Part shown: in pieces, positions 7,901 to 10,161 of the stretch
Layout of the letters: the number at the start of each line of letters is the position of its first letter
Numbering within the stretch: the first letter of the stretch is position 1
Origin: JABWAJ01 sp046153985
Lineage (GTDB): Bacteria; Bacteroidota; Bacteroidia; Chitinophagales; Saprospiraceae
Direction: 5' to 3'
Assembly (NCBI GenBank): GCA_046153985.1
Contig: JBJXFD010000115.1
Span: 1-10,161 of the forward strand
DNA: 10,161 bases
Made by a program: the position numbers and the translations under genes
Notes under the pieces: generated by a model
What the model was told of the DNA's origin: nothing
Database searches by the model: none
What the model saw: the letters and a program-made list of their open reading frames with translations, nothing else

Positions 7901-7966
7901 CAAACTTGTTTTGATGAAATACCAGGGCATGAAGCTTAGTTTGTATAACCATGAAAACCCCAACAT
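4946..7966 (-). CDS. Periplasmic-propeller LytS-type sensor histidine kinase
   Basis: This 1006-residue protein would sense an extracellular or periplasmic signal and phosphorylate the regulator encoded divergently at 8057. A signal peptide ends at VSA (residue 35). From about 40 to 660 come two-component-regulator propeller repeats (VDQGLPGNIVYDMLEDRQGY at 45-64, YGNIWVTTAMGLRLW, KEGLPSNQINDV). A Y_Y_Y domain follows at about 690-755 (YRYRLLGAD, LSPGAYTFEVQAQN). One membrane helix lies at about 764-781, then a coiled linker. The kinase core is of the His_kinase type: MNPHFIFN with the phospho-accepting H813, the N-box VQPFVENALLHG (N909) and the G1 box DNGPG (D941). No HAMP, PAS, receiver or AraC domain is fused, so it depends on a separate regulator, unlike the one-piece hybrid kinases common in Bacteroidota. 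The start at 7966 is the longest choice; the ATG at 7930 (residue 13) gives a cleaner signal peptide and is a real alternative. The ligand is unknown. Confidence 0.93.
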   Translation of the reverse strand: MLGFSWLYKLSFMPWYFIKTSLLFLLWVGQEAVSAQHLSWRNFTVDQGLPGNIVYDMLEDRQGYLWFVTDQGICRFNGYEFIQPVDTSAMRGSEAFVPAEDSTGKIWFARLDGSVWFIENDTVRAWKYNKVTEPYRGKSRQIQQLGVGKDSSGWLALAGFGFLTVSKDGIPKAIKGSPREGFMFAEVGGKLIYTPFATAEYLRETKPSAIRPFEIWHWKEERAIWQGKIQISLLEVPSKTGVWKLRNGDFVFYCENAFYLIRNNRIVWQAPAKLFAEELLELPDGGILVASHQGNNVGLFHFASIEHLQRGESRNLLPGLFVTNVGFDREGGWWAATHHAGVYYCKNPALEIFDQQGGLPSSDVVCLANDGATTIFAGMRPVGVAAINYKNGKRHILPDPPLSSREVQAICFEPFSGRLWCGDRLFYLGKNQWEPVIRYDSFSQRSETVPIKTIMPDPSGKAIWVSSPYGFHQIDARNGTAVYLGKTEDTDFVARTFSVTPDRYGNIWVTTAMGLRLWRNGAYELPPFDHPALRFQPRGVIIMPDGGMAISLRGAGVLIRDVNNVLIHLTRQDGLTSDFITKLYSSPEGVLFACSNAGLNRLTPQAAGSWIIETISVKEGLPSNQINDVTTLAGETWVATAQGLARFRDLPAPFLMPAPVLEKLLVNNQNAVFDPGLRLAHHENNLSIRFFALHYRSGGDIPYRYRLLGADTAVVYSTTREVNFVNLSPGAYTFEVQAQNEARQWSAPTRWVFEIHAAWWQTGWFWMSITLISAIGFGLWYRDRLRKARQEVEVRNKIRDLEAAALRAQMNPHFIFNCLGSIQHFISENDAASATRYLSRFARLVRLALHGSVDGRHSLQEEVEMLENYLVLEQLRFRGKFTYEIEVSPELDPEDVFVPPMLVQPFVENALLHGMKNKQEGGRISVAFSQKENLLLATVSDNGPGFTSDDKNLSETGHKSVGMTLTQRRLDILAEQPGQEALHRENILAADGTIQGMRVVLQVPLG

Positions 7967-7990
7967 GCTCTAAATTTGATAAAAAAATGC

Positions 7991-8017
7991 GATTCGGCAG
8001 GAAAAAATTATATTCGG
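7991..8017 (-). promoter_or_regulatory. Putative LytTR operator, site C, between kinase and regulator genes
   Basis: ATTCGG occurs at 7992-7997 and 8012-8017, a period of 20 bp. On the minus strand this reads GCCGAAT ... TTTTTTCCTGCCGAATCGC, closely like sites A and B, and the second copy shares GCGATTCGG with site A. It stands in the 90-bp space between the divergent kinase and regulator genes. In the orientation of sites A and B it would act on the kinase gene. No GCATnTTTGTAT box is found at the 34-bp distance; a poor match (GCATGTTGGG) lies 10 bp closer and overlaps the ATG at 7966. Autoregulation is therefore possible but less well supported than at the other sites. Confidence 0.4.
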
Positions 8018-8056
8018 CAAAACAAACTGCTAAACGCACGACAAACACATAAAAAA

Positions 8057-8800
8057 ATGGACTTCCGGATTATGATTGTGGACGATGAACCTGCTGCCCG
8101 GGATGCCCTCCGCAATTTGCTGCATGCCAATTGCCCCGGTGTTTTTATTATCGGGGAAGCTGGCAGCGTTGGAGAAGCCCTGCAATTGCTGGAGGAAAAA
8201 AGCCCCGATTTGTTGCTGCTCGATGTAGAAATGGAAGACGGCACTGGGTTTGATTTGCTCGACCGGATTTCAAAACTGCGGTTTAATGTGGTTTTTACGA
8301 CAGCCCACAATGATTTTGCCATCCGGGCTTTCCGCTACAATGCGATAGATTACCTGCTCAAGCCCGTTGATCCGGACGAACTTGCCGCCGCCGTTCACAA
8401 AGCCCGGCAAAACCGCACCTACGAGGTGTTGGAGCGCCAAATTGCCAACCTGCTGGCGACCACGTCCGAAAAGCTTTTTGACCGCATCACCCTCTACACC
8501 GGCGACGGCCCTGTCTTTGCAAAAACGAATGACATTACGCGCATCGAAAGCTACGGCAATTACACCTTCGTTTTTCTGGCCGCCGGCGAGCGTTGTCTGG
8601 TTTCCAGAAACCTCAAGGAGTTTGAAGAGATGCTTCCGGCGCCTTTATTTTTTCGGCTCCATCAATCGCACTTGGTGAACCTTGCTTTTGTCAAAAAATT
8701 CCTGAAAGAGGAAGGTGGCTACGCACTCATGCACGATGGTGCAAAAATTCCGGTTTCAAGGCGGCGGAAAGATGCATTTTTGGAGGCGCTGATGAAGTAG
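8057..8800 (+). CDS. LytTR-family response regulator
   Basis: The 247-residue protein has an N-terminal receiver domain (about 3-118): acidic pocket D9-D10, phosphorylation site D56 in LLLLDVEMEDG, T81-T82 in FTTAHN, and K102 in YLLKPVDPDEL. The C-terminal LytTR DNA-binding domain spans about 143-245, with the hallmark segments IESYGNYTFVFL and LFFRLHQSHLVNLAFVKKF. It is the expected partner of the kinase encoded back to back at 4946-7966, which has no output domain of its own. The ATG at 8057 follows an A-rich stretch and starts directly with the receiver strand MDFRIMIVDDE; the frame is open upstream to a TTG at 7976, but those codons add no domain. LytTR proteins bind paired direct repeats about 21 bp apart, and three such pairs are found in this window. 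It acts in the cytoplasm as a transcription regulator. Confidence 0.95.
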   Translation: MDFRIMIVDDEPAARDALRNLLHANCPGVFIIGEAGSVGEALQLLEEKSPDLLLLDVEMEDGTGFDLLDRISKLRFNVVFTTAHNDFAIRAFRYNAIDYLLKPVDPDELAAAVHKARQNRTYEVLERQIANLLATTSEKLFDRITLYTGDGPVFAKTNDITRIESYGNYTFVFLAAGERCLVSRNLKEFEEMLPAPLFFRLHQSHLVNLAFVKKFLKEEGGYALMHDGAKIPVSRRRKDAFLEALMK

Positions 8801-8823
8801 GCTGCCAATTTTCAGGAGCCTGG

Positions 8824-8855
8824 TGATGAGTATTTGAATTGATGAGTATTTGAGT
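8824..8855. repeat. Tandem 16-bp repeat between convergent genes
   Basis: TGATGAGTATTTGAAT (8824-8839) is followed directly by TGATGAGTATTTGAGT (8840-8855), one mismatch in 16, and then by a further partial TATTTGA. It lies between the stop codons of the regulator and the methyltransferase. No stem-loop with a T run was found here, so it is noted only as a short tandem duplication. Confidence 0.75.
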
Positions 8856-8900
8856 ATTTGACCAAGACATTGACAGTCAGGGCTTCAGCATCAAAAAAAC

Positions 8901-9560
8901 TTATACGCCAATTTTAAACCGCGCCACTAGCTTTCGTGCCACCAGCAACCCGTCCCGAACCGGCAACAACAACTGTTCCACCCTCGGATCTGCATCTACT
9001 TTGCAGTTGAACGCGTGCAACGCAGCAGCGTCCGGGTCGTTTTCGGGCGTCAGCACTTTCCCGTCCCAGAGGATATTGTCGGCAAGAAGCAGGCCGCCCG
9101 GGTTGATTTTATCTATGACCAGGTCGTAAAAAAAAGCGTAATCCTGCTTGGACGCGTCTATGAATACCAGGTCAAAGTTCGTTTGCAGCGTCGGCACAAT
9201 GTCTTGCGCCCGGCCAATATAGAGCTGAATCTGTTGGGATAACCCGGCTTTGTCTACGTATTTCCGGATGAGGTATTCCAGTTCCGGGTTCACTTCGATG
9301 GTGTGCAACACGCCGTTTGGGGGCAATCCCATCGCTAAACAGATCGCGCTGTACCCCGTAAATGTGCCGATTTCCAGGATGGCTTTCGGCTGGATCATTT
9401 TGCTGAAAAAAGCGAGCAACTGCCCTTGCAACCGCCCCGAAAGCATTTGTGGCGACAGGGTTTTGAGGTGGGTTTCCCGCTCTAATTCGGCCAACACCTC
9501 CGGCAACGGACTGGTGTGCGCCTCGCAGTATTCGTGTATTTGTTTTGAAAAACGGTACAT
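8901..9560 (-). CDS. Class I SAM-dependent O-methyltransferase (caffeoyl-CoA O-methyltransferase-like)
   Basis: The 219-residue protein matches the cation-dependent O-methyltransferase family (Methyltransf_3, COMT-like) along its whole length. After a helical N-terminus comes MLSGRLQGQLLAFFSKM (39-55), then the SAM-binding motif LEIGTFTGYS (62-71), acidic E89 in IEVNPE that would bind the ribose, FIDASKQDY (133-141) with D135, and LLLADNILWDG (157-167), where D161-N162 complete the metal site. Members methylate catechol-type hydroxyl groups on small aromatic molecules; the actual substrate cannot be told, and such genes are common housekeeping-type genes in Bacteroidota. The ATG at 9560 is only 5 bases from the A9 tract of the repeat at 9566-9638, so that repeat supplies the gene's immediate leader. 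It is convergent with the regulator gene, and nothing links it to the two-component system. Confidence 0.92.
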   Translation of the reverse strand: MYRFSKQIHEYCEAHTSPLPEVLAELERETHLKTLSPQMLSGRLQGQLLAFFSKMIQPKAILEIGTFTGYSAICLAMGLPPNGVLHTIEVNPELEYLIRKYVDKAGLSQQIQLYIGRAQDIVPTLQTNFDLVFIDASKQDYAFFYDLVIDKINPGGLLLADNILWDGKVLTPENDPDAAALHAFNCKVDADPRVEQLLLPVRDGLLVARKLVARFKIGV

Positions 9561-9565
9561 CTTGC

Positions 9566-9638
9566 TTTTTTTTTACCACATAGTTCACATAGGGGTTTTC
9601 ACAACTTGTCCCGACTCGGCGGGATAGGGCACATAGTT
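9566..9638. repeat. CACATAG repeat, copy 2, abutting the methyltransferase start
   Basis: Nine T (9566-9574) are followed by ACCACATAGTTCACATAGG and on to 9603. The 32 bases 9572-9603 are identical to the first 32 of the right arm of copy 1 read in reverse complement. At 9624-9638 ATAGGGCACATAGTT equals 4829-4843 of copy 1. Unlike copy 1 it has no full second arm, and it is interrupted at 9604-9624. Confidence 0.8.
9604..9624. repeat. 21-base hairpin insert inside repeat copy 2
   Basis: If these 21 bases are removed, the flanks join into TTTTCACATAGGGCACATAG, an unbroken run of the repeat units seen in copy 1. The insert contains TCCCG (9609-9613) and CGGGA (9620-9624), a 5-bp stem with loop ACTCGG. 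It therefore looks like a small palindromic sequence nested inside the repeat. Its origin is not known. Confidence 0.55.
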
Positions 9639-9654
9639 TGGCAGTTTTTCAGGT

Positions 9655-9762
9655 GGCAGTTGGCAGAGGAGGTACGCATCCCATGATATTGGAATTAGCT
9701 TATTATCCTCTGAATTAAAACACATATTTCCCTCCAAACCGAACACACTCCTGCCAACTGCC
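9655..9762. repeat. Inverted repeat GGCAGTTGGCAG / CTGCCAACTGCC
   Basis: GGCAGTTGGCAG (9655-9666) and its exact complement CTGCCAACTGCC (9751-9762) are 84 bases apart; an extra TTGGCAG stands at 9638-9644. The left arm is itself a short direct repeat of GGCAGTT. The AT-rich sequence between the arms has no open reading frame of note. This fills most of the gene-free stretch between the methyltransferase and recG and could be a small non-coding mobile-type element or its scar. Confidence 0.55.
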
Positions 9763-9775
9763 AACTCTAATCCTG

Positions 9776-10161
9776 CTAACTAATCCTTCCCCACCCCTTA
9801 TGCTGCTTCTGTTTCTCCAATTCCTGCCTCAACACCGCGTGGTGCGGTTTTTGCAGCGCAGGATCGTCGTCCAGAATGCGGTCGGCAATTTCGCGGGCCG
9901 TTTGCAGGATGCGGCCGTCGCGGGCCAGATCGGCGATGTGCAGGTTCAGGATGCCGCTTTGCTGGGTGCCTTCCAGATCGCCGGGACCGCGCAGCCGCAG
10001 ATCGGCTTCTGCAATTTCAAAACCATTGTTGGTACGCACCATCGTTTGGATGCGTTCGCGGCCTTCGTGGCTGATTTTAAAATCGGTCATCAGCAGGCAA
10101 TACGACTGCTCGGCGCCGCGCCCCACGCGTCCGCGCAACTGATGCAATTGCGACAAGCCGA
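9776..10161 (-). CDS. recG: ATP-dependent DNA helicase RecG, C-terminal part
   Basis: The frame is open to the right edge and ends at TAG 9778-9776, so only the last 127 residues are present. It begins GLSQLHQLRGRVGRG, which is helicase motif VI with the arginine fingers, and continues with EQSYCLLMTD, the EIAEADLRLRGPGDLEGTQQSG segment and LHIADLARDGRIL typical of RecG. RecG unwinds and reverses stalled replication forks and branched DNA in the cytoplasm. The RGPGDLxGTxQSG segment, and the absence of Mfd-type continuation, separate it from other superfamily 2 helicases. The terminal tail (QKQHKGWGRIS) matches the usual end of RecG in this phylum. Its start and promoter lie outside the window. 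Confidence 0.95.
   Translation of the reverse strand, partial: GLSQLHQLRGRVGRGAEQSYCLLMTDFKISHEGRERIQTMVRTNNGFEIAEADLRLRGPGDLEGTQQSGILNLHIADLARDGRILQTAREIADRILDDDPALQKPHHAVLRQELEKQKQHKGWGRIS

Noticed and set aside
7976..8056. N-terminal extension of the response regulator from a TTG at 7976
   Set aside because: It would run through the operator-like pair and adds 27 residues before the first receiver strand with no family counterpart. The ATG at 8057 fits the receiver domain start.
8801..8900. A terminator between the convergent regulator and methyltransferase genes
   Set aside because: CAGGAGCCTG has only a 2-base loop and no T run. A T7 run just after the methyltransferase stop has no clear stem before it.

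Overview
The window looks like a chromosomal segment of a Bacteroidota bacterium, most likely in or near the Saprospiria (Lewinella/Haliscomenobacter type). The reasons are a very large HYR/PKD/choice-of-anchor-L surface protein, a type IX secretion (T9SS) C-terminal sorting domain, a periplasmic-propeller LytS-type histidine kinase paired with a LytTR regulator, A-rich leaders without Shine-Dalgarno sequences, and promoter boxes of the Bacteroidota TAnnTTTG type. The species assignment is an inference from gene style, not from a marker gene.

Layout. Positions 1-3037 (minus strand) hold the first 1012 codons of a secreted multidomain surface protein that runs off the left edge. Positions 3038-3317 hold no gene but contain a terminator-like hairpin, a promoter-like box and a paired direct repeat. 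Positions 3318-3641 (minus) are an orphan T9SS sorting domain with no usable gene start, read as a gene remnant. Positions 3733-4152 (plus) encode a small clan AA (retropepsin-like) aspartic protease, overlapping by 9 bp at its 3' end with a convergent 184-residue helical protein built from two related repeats (4144-4698, minus). Positions 4759-4945 carry a second paired direct repeat and a large imperfect palindrome. Positions 4946-7966 (minus) encode a 1006-residue sensor kinase. A third paired repeat separates it from a divergent LytTR response regulator (8057-8800, plus). An O-methyltransferase (8901-9560, minus), a second copy of the palindromic repeat family and the C-terminal end of recG (9776 to the right edge, minus) complete the window.

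How it may work together. The kinase and the regulator form a LytS/LytTR two-component system. Three intergenic sites carry two copies of ATTCGG spaced 20-21 bp apart, which is the geometry LytTR dimers bind. At two of them (3283-3310 and 4776-4803) a near-identical GCAT[A/C]TTTGTAT box lies exactly 34 bp from the operator, in the same orientation. The third site (7991-8017) lies between the kinase and regulator genes. I infer a local regulon: the system would control the duplicated-helix protein, a leader or short RNA upstream of the surface protein, and possibly its own kinase gene. This operator-promoter architecture is the most interesting signal in the window. It was read directly from the sequence, but DNA binding by this regulator is not shown.
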